A stretch of 64,000 nt of DNA, taken from the NCBI GenBank assembly GCA_016463225.1, contig JAEMRT010000017.1:1-64000 (forward strand), given 5' to 3'. Under the pieces are notes generated by a model. That model was given only the letters and a program-made list of their open reading frames with translations. It was not told the DNA's origin and did no database searches. Source of the stretch: Sphingopyxis sp. GTDB taxonomy: Bacteria > Pseudomonadota > Alphaproteobacteria > Sphingomonadales > Sphingomonadaceae. The position numbers were made by a program, and so were the translations under genes. Numbering within the stretch: position 1 is the first letter of the stretch; every line of letters starts with the position of its first letter. Positions 45,387-53,350 of the stretch are shown here, in pieces.

Positions 45387-46307
45387 TTACTGGGCGGCCT
45401 CGGCCTTCAAGCGATTTTTCAGCATCGTCCAGAAGGCCTCGACGCTCGGGCTCCGCCGCGCGATTGGTTTGTAGATGCGGATTTCGATCGGGACGTGCCA
45501 GCGGGCATCGCCCGCCGAGACGAGACGGCCGCTTTCGACGTCTGCGGCGGCGACGCTGAGCGGCGCCCAGCAGACCCCGCGCCCGTCGCGCGCCATCGAC
45601 AGCAGCGCGGTTGCCATATGCGATCGGAACACGGTGCGAAGTGACGCCGAACCCGCCGAAATCACCTGTGCCGCCTGCAAGATGCGGCCCATGCCTGATT
45701 TTTCCTCGAACTCCAGATAGGGGAGTTGCTGGTCGCCACTGCCCGGCAGGACGTGCGTGGGGCTCCCGTCGCCGAGCGGGGCGGTCACGGGCAGCAGCAC
45801 ATCCTCGCCAAGCCGAAGCGAGGCAAAGCCCGCTGGATCGAGCCTGTGCTGCGCGGCCGTATGATGATGGCAGAGCAGGAAATCGGCCTTGCCTTCGAGC
45901 ATGAAGCGTTCGCAAGCGACCATATGGTCGGCGATCAGCGTGATCGTGCCCGCCTCCTGCCCGTCGTGCAGGCTGCGGAGCCAGGCTGGAAAAAAGGTCG
46001 TCGACAGCGCGTGCGTCGATGCGAAACGGATTTCGTTGCTCAGCGTGCCGCCGATTTCGCGGACATGATCGCGACCCAGCGTGAGGCGCCGCATGATTTC
46101 CTCGGCGAGAACCCGGAACGCCTGCCCGGCCTCGGTCAACGCGATGCGGTGGGTATCGCGATCGACGAGCGTCGCGCCGACCCAGTCCTCGAGCGCGCGG
46201 ATACGACGGCTGAACGCCGGCTGGGTCAGGTTGCGCGCTTCGGCTGCGCGAGAAAAATTGCCTTCATCCGCGAGCTTGATGAAGTCCTCGAGCCACATGA
46301 TATCCAT
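45387..46307 (-). CDS. LysR-family regulator, HypT-like subgroup (copy 2)
   Basis: The 306-residue product, starting MDIMWLEDFIKLADEGNFSRAAEARNLTQPAFSRRIRALEDWVGATLVDRDTHRIALTEAGQAF, is a clear paralogue of the LysR at 33469. Both share WLEDF, NFSRAA, TQPAFSRRIRALE, FFPxWL, an AxDGxGxxWxPLSxxAxDxxxGxLVxAGDAxW block and a terminal RRSPSxExFW stretch. It lies downstream of the large receptor and is divergent from leuC. The two copies bracket the peptide/acylase block. Confidence 0.9.
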   Translation of the reverse strand: MDIMWLEDFIKLADEGNFSRAAEARNLTQPAFSRRIRALEDWVGATLVDRDTHRIALTEAGQAFRVLAEEIMRRLTLGRDHVREIGGTLSNEIRFASTHALSTTFFPAWLRSLHDGQEAGTITLIADHMVACERFMLEGKADFLLCHHHTAAQHRLDPAGFASLRLGEDVLLPVTAPLGDGSPTHVLPGSGDQQLPYLEFEEKSGMGRILQAAQVISAGSASLRTVFRSHMATALLSMARDGRGVCWAPLSVAAADVESGRLVSAGDARWHVPIEIRIYKPIARRSPSVEAFWTMLKNRLKAEAAQ

Positions 46308-46334
46308 TTGATTCCACTCGTCGCATCAATTGAT
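46308..46334. promoter_or_regulatory. operator-like repeat between LysR copy 2 and leuC
   Basis: ttgat at 46308 and atcaa at 46325 form an inverted repeat with 12 bp between, and atcaattgat at 46325-46334 is a perfect 10-bp palindrome. The spacing fits a LysR site in the 102-bp divergent region, controlling leuC and/or the regulator itself. No promoter boxes stand out clearly. Confidence 0.45.
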
Positions 46335-46409
46335 ACTGTCCCGGCATTGGCTTCGTCCGAACCGCTGACGGTAATCCCAGCCCGCGAAACCGCAGGAAGG
46401 GTATGAAGA

Positions 46410-47846
46410 ATGTCGGCGCCAAAAACGCTCTATGACAAGATCGTCGACGAACACCGTATATTGTCTTTCGACGAATCCGGCGGCGCCGGCGAACGATTGT
46501 TGCTCTATATCGATAGGACGGTGCTGAACGAATATACAAGCCCCCAAGCGTTCAGCAGCCTCCGCGCCGCTGGACGAGCCGTCTGGCGCCCTGCCGCGGC
46601 GCTGGGGGTCGTCGATCATGTCAATTCGACCAACCCCGACCGCGCGGCGGGCGAGCTTGACGACGGCGCGCGGCGGCAGATCGAATATCTGGGCGAGAAT
46701 GGGCGCGATTTCGGCATCGAAATTTTCGATCTCTTCGACCCGCGGCAAGGGATCGAGCATGTCGTAATGCCCGAACTCGGCCTTGTGCTGCCGGGCATGG
46801 TGATCGCCGCGGGTGACAGCCATTCGACCACCTATGGCGCGTTCGGCGTCGTCGGTTTCGGTATCGGCACGTCAGACATCGAACATCTGCTCGCGACGCA
46901 GACGCTCGTCTATCGCCGCCTCAAAACGATGCGCATCACGATCGACGGGACGCTGGCGCCCGGCGTCACCGCAAAGGACCTGATCATGGATGTGATCCGC
47001 CGGATCGGCGCCGACGGCGCGACCGGCCATGCCGTCGAATTCGCCGGTCAGGCGATCGACGCGCTTGGGGTCGAGGCGCGCATGACGATTTGCAACATGG
47101 CGGTCGAATGCGGCGCGCGGGTCGCGCTGATGGCGCCCGACGACAAGGTTGTCGACTATATCGCCGGCTGTCCCCGCGCGCCGTCGGCGGAACGGCGCGC
47201 GCGCGCGCGCGCCGATTGGCGGACGCTGCGTAGCGATCCAGACGCGCGCTTCGACAAGGAAATCATGCTTGAAGCCGACGATATCCCGCCGATGGTGAGC
47301 TGGGGAACCAGTCCGGATCAGTCGCTTGCAATCACCGGCGCCGTCCCCGATCCAGCGGAACTGCCCGTTGAGCGCCGCGCCGACGCGATCCGCGCAATGG
47401 CCTATATGGACCTTGCGCCGCGCACGCTGCTGCAGGACATCGCAATCGATCGCGCCTTCATCGGATCATGCACCAACGCGCGCCTGACCGACCTGCGCGA
47501 TGCCGCGCAGATTTTGAAGGGGCGCAAGGTCGCGCCGGGGGTTCGCGCGATGATTTCGCCGGGCAGCAGCGGCGTCCGCCGGGCCGCCGAGGCGGAAGGG
47601 ATTGATCGCATCTTCATCGACGCGGGGTTTGAGTGGCGCCGCTCGGGCTGTTCGCTCTGTCTCGCGATGAACGACGACAGCCTTGCGCCGGGTGAGCGCT
47701 GCGCATCGAGCACCAACCGCAATTTCGAGGGTCGGCAGGGCATCGGCGGCCGCACGCATCTGATGAGCCCTGCGATGGTCGCGGCAGCAGCGGTCACCGG
47801 AAGGCTCGCCGATGTACGGGTGCTCGCCGCAGAGGATATTTTCTGA
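46410..47846 (+). CDS. leuC: 3-isopropylmalate dehydratase large subunit homologue
   Basis: The 478-residue aconitase-family protein has LYDKIVDEHRI at the start, AAGDSHSTTYGAFGVVGFGIGTSDIEHLLATQ, IGSCTNARLTDLRDAAQIL and SGCSLCLAMNDDSLAPGERCASSTNRNFEGRQGIGGRTHLMSPAM, with the cysteines for the 4Fe-4S cluster. The segment that reads DHNVPT in ordinary LeuC is DHVNST here. No leuA or leuB is nearby; instead there is an alpha/beta hydrolase and regulators, so it may isomerise another 2- or 3-hydroxy diacid in a catabolic route. It overlaps leuD by 1 bp. Confidence 0.85.
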   Translation: MSAPKTLYDKIVDEHRILSFDESGGAGERLLLYIDRTVLNEYTSPQAFSSLRAAGRAVWRPAAALGVVDHVNSTNPDRAAGELDDGARRQIEYLGENGRDFGIEIFDLFDPRQGIEHVVMPELGLVLPGMVIAAGDSHSTTYGAFGVVGFGIGTSDIEHLLATQTLVYRRLKTMRITIDGTLAPGVTAKDLIMDVIRRIGADGATGHAVEFAGQAIDALGVEARMTICNMAVECGARVALMAPDDKVVDYIAGCPRAPSAERRARARADWRTLRSDPDARFDKEIMLEADDIPPMVSWGTSPDQSLAITGAVPDPAELPVERRADAIRAMAYMDLAPRTLLQDIAIDRAFIGSCTNARLTDLRDAAQILKGRKVAPGVRAMISPGSSGVRRAAEAEGIDRIFIDAGFEWRRSGCSLCLAMNDDSLAPGERCASSTNRNFEGRQGIGGRTHLMSPAMVAAAAVTGRLADVRVLAAEDIF

Positions 47847-48469
47847 TGGAACGCTTCATCCGACTGTCGGGCCGCGCCGCCGCGATGCCCGCCGCCAACA
47901 TCGATACCGACGTCATCATGCCCAAGGCTTTCCTGAAAGGGATCGACCGTTCCGGGCTGGCGATCGGTCTCTTCCACGATCTTCGTTTCGATGAAAACGG
48001 CGCGGTGCGCGACGATTTCATTCTCAACCGGGCCGATATGGCGGAGACGCGCTTCCTGATCGTCGGACCCAATTTCGGCTGTGGCTCGTCGCGCGAACAT
48101 GCGGTGTGGGGGATGCTGCAATATGGAATCCGCGGCATCATCGGTTCCTCCTATGGCGCGATTTTCGCCGACAATGCCGCGAACAACGGCTTGCTCCTGT
48201 TGTCGCTGCCGACCACAGAAATCTCAGCGCTCGTAGCGGCACTCGACGAGGGGGCCGGGGACATGACCGTCGACCTTGAGACGCAGCGCATCGAGATGGG
48301 CACTTACGCGGCTGGTTTCGATATCGATCCGGCGACGCGGCAGGCGCTGATGCTTGGGCTTGACCGAATCGGCGAGACGCTGACGCATGCCGATCGCATC
48401 CGCGCGTTCGAGCAGACCTATCTCGGCCGCAAGCCCTGGCTTATCGGTGCGGGTGGCGATGCGCATTAG
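47846..48469 (+). CDS. leuD: 3-isopropylmalate dehydratase small subunit homologue
   Basis: The 207-residue swivel-domain partner of LeuC has AANIDTDVIMPKAFLKGIDRSGLAIGLFHDLRFDENG and NFGCGSSREHAVWGMLQYGIRGIIGSSYGAIFADNAANNGLL, the standard LeuD blocks. It is coupled to leuC (TGATG) and its end overlaps the likely start of the hydrolase gene. The large and small subunits together form the active isomerase, so whatever reaction LeuC-like catalyses, this is its partner. Confidence 0.88.
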   Translation: MERFIRLSGRAAAMPAANIDTDVIMPKAFLKGIDRSGLAIGLFHDLRFDENGAVRDDFILNRADMAETRFLIVGPNFGCGSSREHAVWGMLQYGIRGIIGSSYGAIFADNAANNGLLLLSLPTTEISALVAALDEGAGDMTVDLETQRIEMGTYAAGFDIDPATRQALMLGLDRIGETLTHADRIRAFEQTYLGRKPWLIGAGGDAH

Positions 48470-49355
48470 GCCCGAATATCCTGAGCTCATGCCGGGTTTC
48501 CGATGGCAGGACGTCGACGCAGGCGGCGTCCGCATCCGCACGGCGATCGGCGGGGCGGGGCCGCCCTTGCTGCTGCTCCACGGCCACCCGCAGACGCATC
48601 TGACCTGGCACAAGGTCGTGCCAGAGCTGGCGAAGCGCTTCACCGTCGTGGCAACCGACTTGCGCGGCTATGGCGACAGCGAAAAGCTGCCCGGCGATGC
48701 AGCGCATGAAAATTACTCGAAACGCGCGATGGCGGCCGATCAGGTCGCGGTGATGGCGGCCCTTGGTTTCGACCGCTTCGACGTCGTTGCGCACGATCGC
48801 GGCGCGCGCGTCGCGCACCGCATGGCACTTGACCATCCCGACCGCGCCGGGCGGCTCGTCCTGCTCGACATCGCGCCCACCGCGACAATGTACGCCAATA
48901 CGAACCGCGAGTTTGCAACGCGCTATTTCTGGTGGTTCTTCCTGATCCAGCCGTTCGACCTGCCCGAACGAATGATCGCCGCGGATCCCGACCATTTTCT
49001 CGACCGTCATCTCGCCGGCCAGATCAAGGTCGAAGGCTCGCTCGATCCACGGGTGGTGGCAGAATATCGGCGTTGTTACCGTGATCCTGCAACGCGCCAC
49101 GCGATCTGCGAGGATTATCGCGCCGCCGCGAGCATCGACCTTGACCATGACGCTGCCGACGCCGATTGCCGTGTCGAAGCGCCGCTGCTTTTGTTGTGGG
49201 GCGAATATGGCACGGTGGGGACACTCTTCGACGTCATGGCAAGCTGGCAATCGAAGGCCGTCGACACGCGCGGCCGAGCGCTGCCCTGCGGCCACAGCCC
49301 CCAGGAAGAAGTGGCGGACCTGTTGCTGGCGGAACTGGACGCGTTTCTCGCTTGA
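48459..49355 (+). CDS. alpha/beta hydrolase, haloacetate dehalogenase-like
   Basis: The product of about 298 residues has LLLLHGHPQTHLTWHKVVPELAKRFTVVATDLRGYGDSEKL, the nucleophile motif VVAHDRGARVAHRMALDHP, RYFWWFFLIQPFDLPERMI and a terminal CGHSPQEE with the catalytic His. An Asp nucleophile followed by two Arg (HDRGAR) is the pattern of fluoroacetate/haloacetate dehalogenases, where the Arg pair holds the carboxylate; epoxide hydrolases are related. ATG 48489 (MPGFRW) aligns better with typical family starts, and is the alternative. It is in the leuCD operon. Confidence 0.82.
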   Translation: MRIRPEYPELMPGFRWQDVDAGGVRIRTAIGGAGPPLLLLHGHPQTHLTWHKVVPELAKRFTVVATDLRGYGDSEKLPGDAAHENYSKRAMAADQVAVMAALGFDRFDVVAHDRGARVAHRMALDHPDRAGRLVLLDIAPTATMYANTNREFATRYFWWFFLIQPFDLPERMIAADPDHFLDRHLAGQIKVEGSLDPRVVAEYRRCYRDPATRHAICEDYRAAASIDLDHDAADADCRVEAPLLLLWGEYGTVGTLFDVMASWQSKAVDTRGRALPCGHSPQEEVADLLLAELDAFLA

Positions 49356-49387
49356 CCTTAGGAGGAGCGGGGAGGCTTGCAGGTTCG

Positions 49388-50167
49388 ATGACAAACAAGC
49401 GGGCAATAATTATCTCGGCGGAATTCACGAGTTACGTCGGGCGCGGCGCCCTCGAAACAGCCTACCTACCGCCCGAACCGATCGTCATAGGCTTCGGCGA
49501 CATCGGCGAACCTGCGGTCAGTATCCTGGCGGTCGACGAGATCGGCGCGGGGGCAAACTGCCATATTCTCCTGTTTGCGATCAGCCGTCTCGCGTGCCTC
49601 CGCATGTTCGGCCTGTTACCGGGCGTGAAGGGGAGCTGGTATCTCGCCGCCGATCTGCGCGAGCTTGGCCGGGCGCTGGTCGCAGTCGAGGGGGAAAGCG
49701 AGGTGGCGGGAATGTTGCGCGTCGCGCGCAGCCTGGAATTGCTCTGCCGCTTGTTCAGCGCGCTCGAACAGCATCAGATGGTCGAATATCATGGTCGGAC
49801 CACGCTCAGCGAAACCGACGTCCTGCGCGTCGCCGCGGCGCACCAGCTGGTCAGCGAAAACTGGCAGAAGCCGCTGACGGTAGCCGATGTCGCCCGGCGA
49901 TCGGGCCTGGGGAAGGCAAAGCTGACCCAGGGTTTTCGTGAAATGTACAAATGCTCTGTCGCCGAGGCGGTGAGCGAGCGGCGGCTGTCGAATGCGCGGT
50001 CGCTGCTGGCGCTGAGCGACCTGCCGATTTCCAGCATCGGCTATCGCTGTGGATATCTGAACAATGCCAGCTTCACGCGCGCCTTCACGCGGCGATTCGG
50101 CATGGCCCCGACCGAGATGCGGCGGCGTGAAAGGAATGACGGGCTGACGAACGGGCTTCAATTGTGA
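49388..50167 (+). CDS. AraC-family transcriptional regulator
   Basis: The 259-residue product ends with a double helix-turn-helix: KPLTVADVARRSGLGKAKLTQGFREMYKCSVAEAVSERRLSNARSLLALSDLPISSIGYRCGYLNNASFTRAFTRRFGMAPTEMRRRE. The N-terminal sensor half resembles no family I can name. ATG 49388 is used; the ORF track begins 74 codons upstream inside the hydrolase. It lies 32 bp after the hydrolase, same strand, so it may be a local regulator of the leuCD-hydrolase set. The next 205 bp hold nothing recognised. Confidence 0.85.
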   Translation: MTNKRAIIISAEFTSYVGRGALETAYLPPEPIVIGFGDIGEPAVSILAVDEIGAGANCHILLFAISRLACLRMFGLLPGVKGSWYLAADLRELGRALVAVEGESEVAGMLRVARSLELLCRLFSALEQHQMVEYHGRTTLSETDVLRVAAAHQLVSENWQKPLTVADVARRSGLGKAKLTQGFREMYKCSVAEAVSERRLSNARSLLALSDLPISSIGYRCGYLNNASFTRAFTRRFGMAPTEMRRRERNDGLTNGLQL

Positions 50168-50372
50168 GACTGAAACCGGCCAGTAGCCGAAGGCTGGGCG
50201 TCTCGTCGAGGATATTGAGTGGTGTAAGCGTTGGTCGCAAATTAGCCGATGATCGGGCCGGCTGCCAGCGAGGCGAAGTCGGCGGTGGTTTCCCGGTCGC
50301 GCGCTGGCGAAGGCGAGCCGCCGTCGAGCCCCCCGGCCTGCTCGACGCAAGCCGGAGGCCCGGACGTAACCC

Positions 50373-52376
50373 CTAGAAGCCGAAGGCGACCCCGACGCGG
50401 CCACCGGTGGTGCCCTTCACCGTCGATCCGGCGACCCCGCCGCTGACATAGACGCGGGGGGTCAGCCGGACGACCGCGGCACCCGAAAAACCCTGTTCGC
50501 CCTGATAGGTCGCAAGGTTGAACGAGACCGAGACCGTGCTGTCGGGAACGACCATCGTGCCGCCCAGCGCCATCGCGGTCGCGATCCCGCCGGTGGCTTC
50601 GCGGAAGCGCTTTTCGTTGCCGATGCTTAGCAGGTCGACGCGGTTGTTGAGCGAGGTCAGGCTGTTGTCGACCGCGGCAAAGGCCGATCCGACGTCGCCG
50701 TAGGACGTCCCGCCGATGTTGTAACTTGGCGCCGAAATGGCGCCGGTCGCACCATTGTAGGCCGCGCCGCCGCCCAGCCGCGATGCGATGCTGGCACCCT
50801 GGGCGTCGCCGCGCACGATCGCGGTGTTCGCAGTTGTCTGGGCGCCGGCGGCACTGGCGAGCGCCGTGTTCGCGGTCCCTTGCGCCGCGCCGGCTTCGGT
50901 TCGGGCGAGGTTGGCGGTGGTCTGCGCGGTTGCGGCATTGGCCAGCGCGCTGTTGGCGGTGCCTTGTGCCGCGCTGGCTTCGGTGCGGGCGACATCGGCG
51001 GTGGTCTGCGCCGTCGCGGCATTGGTGAGGGCGGCATTTGCGGTCGCCTGCGCCGTAGTTGCGCTGCCGGTTGCCGCGTTGGCCACCGTCAGCGCCGCGT
51101 TGGCGGACGATTGCGCCGCGTCGGCCTTGGCCTCGACGACGTCAAGCTGCGCCTTGTTGACCGCATCATTCGCCTGGGTGCCTGCGGCGACATTGGTAAT
51201 GGCGCGCATGTTCACCGCGGTGCCCACCGATACGGTGTTGTCGCGATCGGCGATGCTGCCCGACCCCAGCGCGACCGAACCGGCATTGCGCGCATCGGCG
51301 CCGAGCCCCAGCGCGACGGCGCCCTGCTGCGATGCCGCGGCGTTGGTGCCGATGCTGACCGAGAAATTGCCGGTCGCGTCGGAATTGCCCACCGCGATGC
51401 TGAAGATGCCCGACGCCGTCGATCCGGCACCCAGCGCCTGGCCGCCATTGGTGGCGGTGGCATTGTGGCCATAGGCCGTGGAGCCAAACAGGCCGCCGTT
51501 CTCGGCGCGCGCGTTCAGGCCGACGGCCGTCGTACCGCCGCCCATTGCCATCGCGTTACTCCCCAGCGCGATCGCCGAGACGCCGTTCGCGTTGTTGGCA
51601 TTGCCGATCGCGAGCGCACCATTGCCATTGGCCATATTGTCGGCGCCGATCGCTACCGCCCCGTCGCCCACTGCAAAGTTCGGATCGCCGATCGCGACCG
51701 CACCGTTGCCCGATGCGATCTGGCCGGAGCCGAGCGCGACGGCGCCGGTGCCGCTCGCCGTGCTGCCGGCGGTTTGCAGGCTGTCGGTGCCGTTCCCGGC
51801 GGTGACAACGCCGCTGCCCACCGACGCGATCGCCGCGTCGAGCTGTGCCTTGTTCACCGCGTCAAAGGCTTCGGTGCCCGCCGCCACATTGGTGATCTGG
51901 CGTTGGAAAATGCCGGCCGCGCCGGCCGCAAATGCCGAACCGACCGACACGGTGTTGGCCCGCGGTATCGGCGCGCCGGAACCGTATAATGTCGTCGAGC
52001 CAGAACCCAGGGCGACGCTATTGTCGAAAGCGACCGCATCGGCACCGATTGCCGTGCTGGTGTCCTGCGCAGCCGTTGCGTTAGCACCGATCGCGGTCGC
52101 TTTGGCGCCCTGCGCAAAGGCGTCGAAACCAACCGCGGTGCTGGCGTCGCCATAGGCTTTGCTGTTGGCGCCAACGGCTGTGGCGTCGACAGCCACGCGA
52201 CTGAGCACCGGGTCGATCACGCTGCTATCAACGCCGCATTCGGTCGACGTCGGGGCGAGCGGGTCGGGGATATTACATTCGGCGGTCGGGTCGGCCAAGG
52301 CGGCAGTCGGAAAAGCGGCCAGCGCGAGCAGCGCGGCGGGCGCGGCTGTCACAAGAAATTTGGCTGGAATACGCAT
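50373..52376 (-). CDS. YadA-type trimeric autotransporter adhesin
   Basis: The 667-residue product has a signal peptide (LVTAAPAALLALAAFPTAALAD), a head of degenerate left-handed YadA repeats (TAVGANSKAYGDASTAVGFDAFAQGAKATAIGANA and AIGxxNxANG series), and two neck motifs (ITNVAAGTEAFDAVNKAQLDAAI and ITNVAAGTQANDAVNKAQLDVVE). A coiled-coil stalk of repeated TTAxxARTEAxAAQGTANxALAxAA units follows. The C-terminal YadA membrane anchor runs RVDLLSIGNEKRFREATGGIATAMALG to GGRVGVAFGF. Such trimers bind surfaces or host and environmental matrices. ATG 52376 is chosen because ccaggaga precedes it; the 43 extra codons in the ORF track look non-coding. Confidence 0.93.
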   Translation of the reverse strand: MRIPAKFLVTAAPAALLALAAFPTAALADPTAECNIPDPLAPTSTECGVDSSVIDPVLSRVAVDATAVGANSKAYGDASTAVGFDAFAQGAKATAIGANATAAQDTSTAIGADAVAFDNSVALGSGSTTLYGSGAPIPRANTVSVGSAFAAGAAGIFQRQITNVAAGTEAFDAVNKAQLDAAIASVGSGVVTAGNGTDSLQTAGSTASGTGAVALGSGQIASGNGAVAIGDPNFAVGDGAVAIGADNMANGNGALAIGNANNANGVSAIALGSNAMAMGGGTTAVGLNARAENGGLFGSTAYGHNATATNGGQALGAGSTASGIFSIAVGNSDATGNFSVSIGTNAAASQQGAVALGLGADARNAGSVALGSGSIADRDNTVSVGTAVNMRAITNVAAGTQANDAVNKAQLDVVEAKADAAQSSANAALTVANAATGSATTAQATANAALTNAATAQTTADVARTEASAAQGTANSALANAATAQTTANLARTEAGAAQGTANTALASAAGAQTTANTAIVRGDAQGASIASRLGGGAAYNGATGAISAPSYNIGGTSYGDVGSAFAAVDNSLTSLNNRVDLLSIGNEKRFREATGGIATAMALGGTMVVPDSTVSVSFNLATYQGEQGFSGAAVVRLTPRVYVSGGVAGSTVKGTTGGRVGVAFGF

Positions 52377-52878
52377 GTCATTCTCCTGGTTCGCGGGCCC
52401 ATGGCCCCGGATTTGATTGTCCGACCCGGGAGGATCACATCGTGGCGCGCGATTTCCCCCGCCGCGCGGGATGGGCTTTTCGGGAAAGCGCCCATTGTGC
52501 GGCATCAGGATAAACGCGGCGGAGGCTTGAAACCGGACAAGCGGGGTAATTTAATTTCGCGCGACCTCGACCGGCGCGGCGGGCGAGCCGCGAAGCGTCC
52601 ACACGAAGCCCGGGCTTTGCAATCAACGCCATCATGGTCCGTGCCAGCCCGGGCGACGTCGATAGCGCGTTCGATATTGCCGCGGGCTCTTTCCTGCGCC
52701 GCGGACGATCTCTCCATCCCTCTCGAACGCCCGCACCGCCATTCGCCCGCCGGCGAAGTGGCCACGCAGGCAGCGGTTGCTGGAGCAGGTCGCGCGGGGC
52801 TGCGGCCGACGGTGTTCGGCGAAACAGGCGGGCCCCGAAATCCTGGCTGGTCAAAGCTGTGTGATTTGCGCTTTTACC
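52377..52878. other. about 500 bp without a convincing gene upstream of the adhesin
   Basis: ORFs exist on both strands here (for example 52401-53111 + and 52435-52854 -) but none has domain likeness or a good start; they look like GC-rich chance frames. The adhesin promoter should lie in the right-hand part of this stretch relative to its start at 52376. Confidence 0.45.
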
Positions 52879-53046
52879 TTACCGGATTTCACGTTTGCCC
52901 TTTGTGCGGCTCGTCAAGTGGAACAGCCGGCAGCGATCACAGCGGTATGTCCGGAGTTCCAATTCGGAGCGTCGCGCGGCAAGGCGTGCCTCCTCCTCCG
53001 ATCGCCAGGATTGCTTTTTCAAGCAAATGCTCAGCCTTGTGCGCAC
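52879..53046 (-). CDS. small zinc-ribbon-like protein
   Basis: The last 50 or so residues of the ORF (LKKQSWRSEEEARLAARRSELELRTYRCDRCRLFHLTSRTKG) match a common small-protein pattern with C-x-x-C followed by H-L-T-S, a short zinc-binding knuckle. The ORF track starts at 53169, but the upstream part has no likeness. A GTG at 53046 gives a 55-residue protein, though its ribosome site (gggggg) is weak, so the start is uncertain. Function is unknown. Confidence 0.5.
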   Translation of the reverse strand: MRTRLSICLKKQSWRSEEEARLAARRSELELRTYRCDRCRLFHLTSRTKGKREIR

Positions 53047-53194
53047 ACTGCTTACCCCCCAAACTCGCTGCTTCTGAAGAACCGCTGCCCTACAAAACCG
53101 GGTTGCTTTAACCTCTTCGCCCTGTCGCGCTCCGCTTCCTTCCCGGTGCCCCTTGCCCGAATGCTTCAATCCCGCTAGTGGCGCACTCCGGCCT

Positions 53195-53272
53195 GGGAGT
53201 ATAGGTCAGCTGGTAGAGCATCGGTCGCCAAAAATCGGGGATCGCAGGTTCGCGTCCTGACTGCCCCTGACA
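53195..53272 (+). pseudogene. decayed tRNA-Trp copy
   Basis: This stretch aligns over its whole length with the tRNA-Trp gene at 20538 at roughly 80% identity with two 1-base insertions. The 21 bp upstream (gctagtggcgcactccggcct) are identical in both. Changes break the anticodon stem (tcggt versus aatcg) and the acceptor (gggagta), and the end reads tgaca instead of tgcca. It is therefore unlikely to yield a functional tRNA. Confidence 0.82.
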
Positions 53273-53317
53273 GGTCGGCAAAAAGAGGCCACGTCCTCGC
53301 CTGCGCGCTGCGCGGGC

Positions 53318-53350
53318 CTTCAAGTCCGGGACGGCCCGGCAGCCTTGAAG
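53318..53350 (+). promoter_or_regulatory. structured leader of the SMR gene, possible partial guanidine-II element
   Basis: cttcaag and cttgaag form a 7-bp stem enclosing ccggg-acgg-cccgg, a perfect 5-bp stem with an ACGG tetraloop, placed just before the ribosome site gaggagg of the sugE-type gene. Stem-loops with ACGR loops are the mark of guanidine-II (mini-ykkC) riboswitches, which use two such hairpins. The only candidate for the other one (gaggccacgtcctc at 53285-53298) has ACGT and poor pairing. So this is suggestive only. Confidence 0.35.

Noticed and set aside
52401-53111. 236-codon + strand ORF upstream of the tRNA relic
   Set aside because: No motif, no ribosome site, and it overlaps the better supported small zinc-ribbon frame on the other strand.
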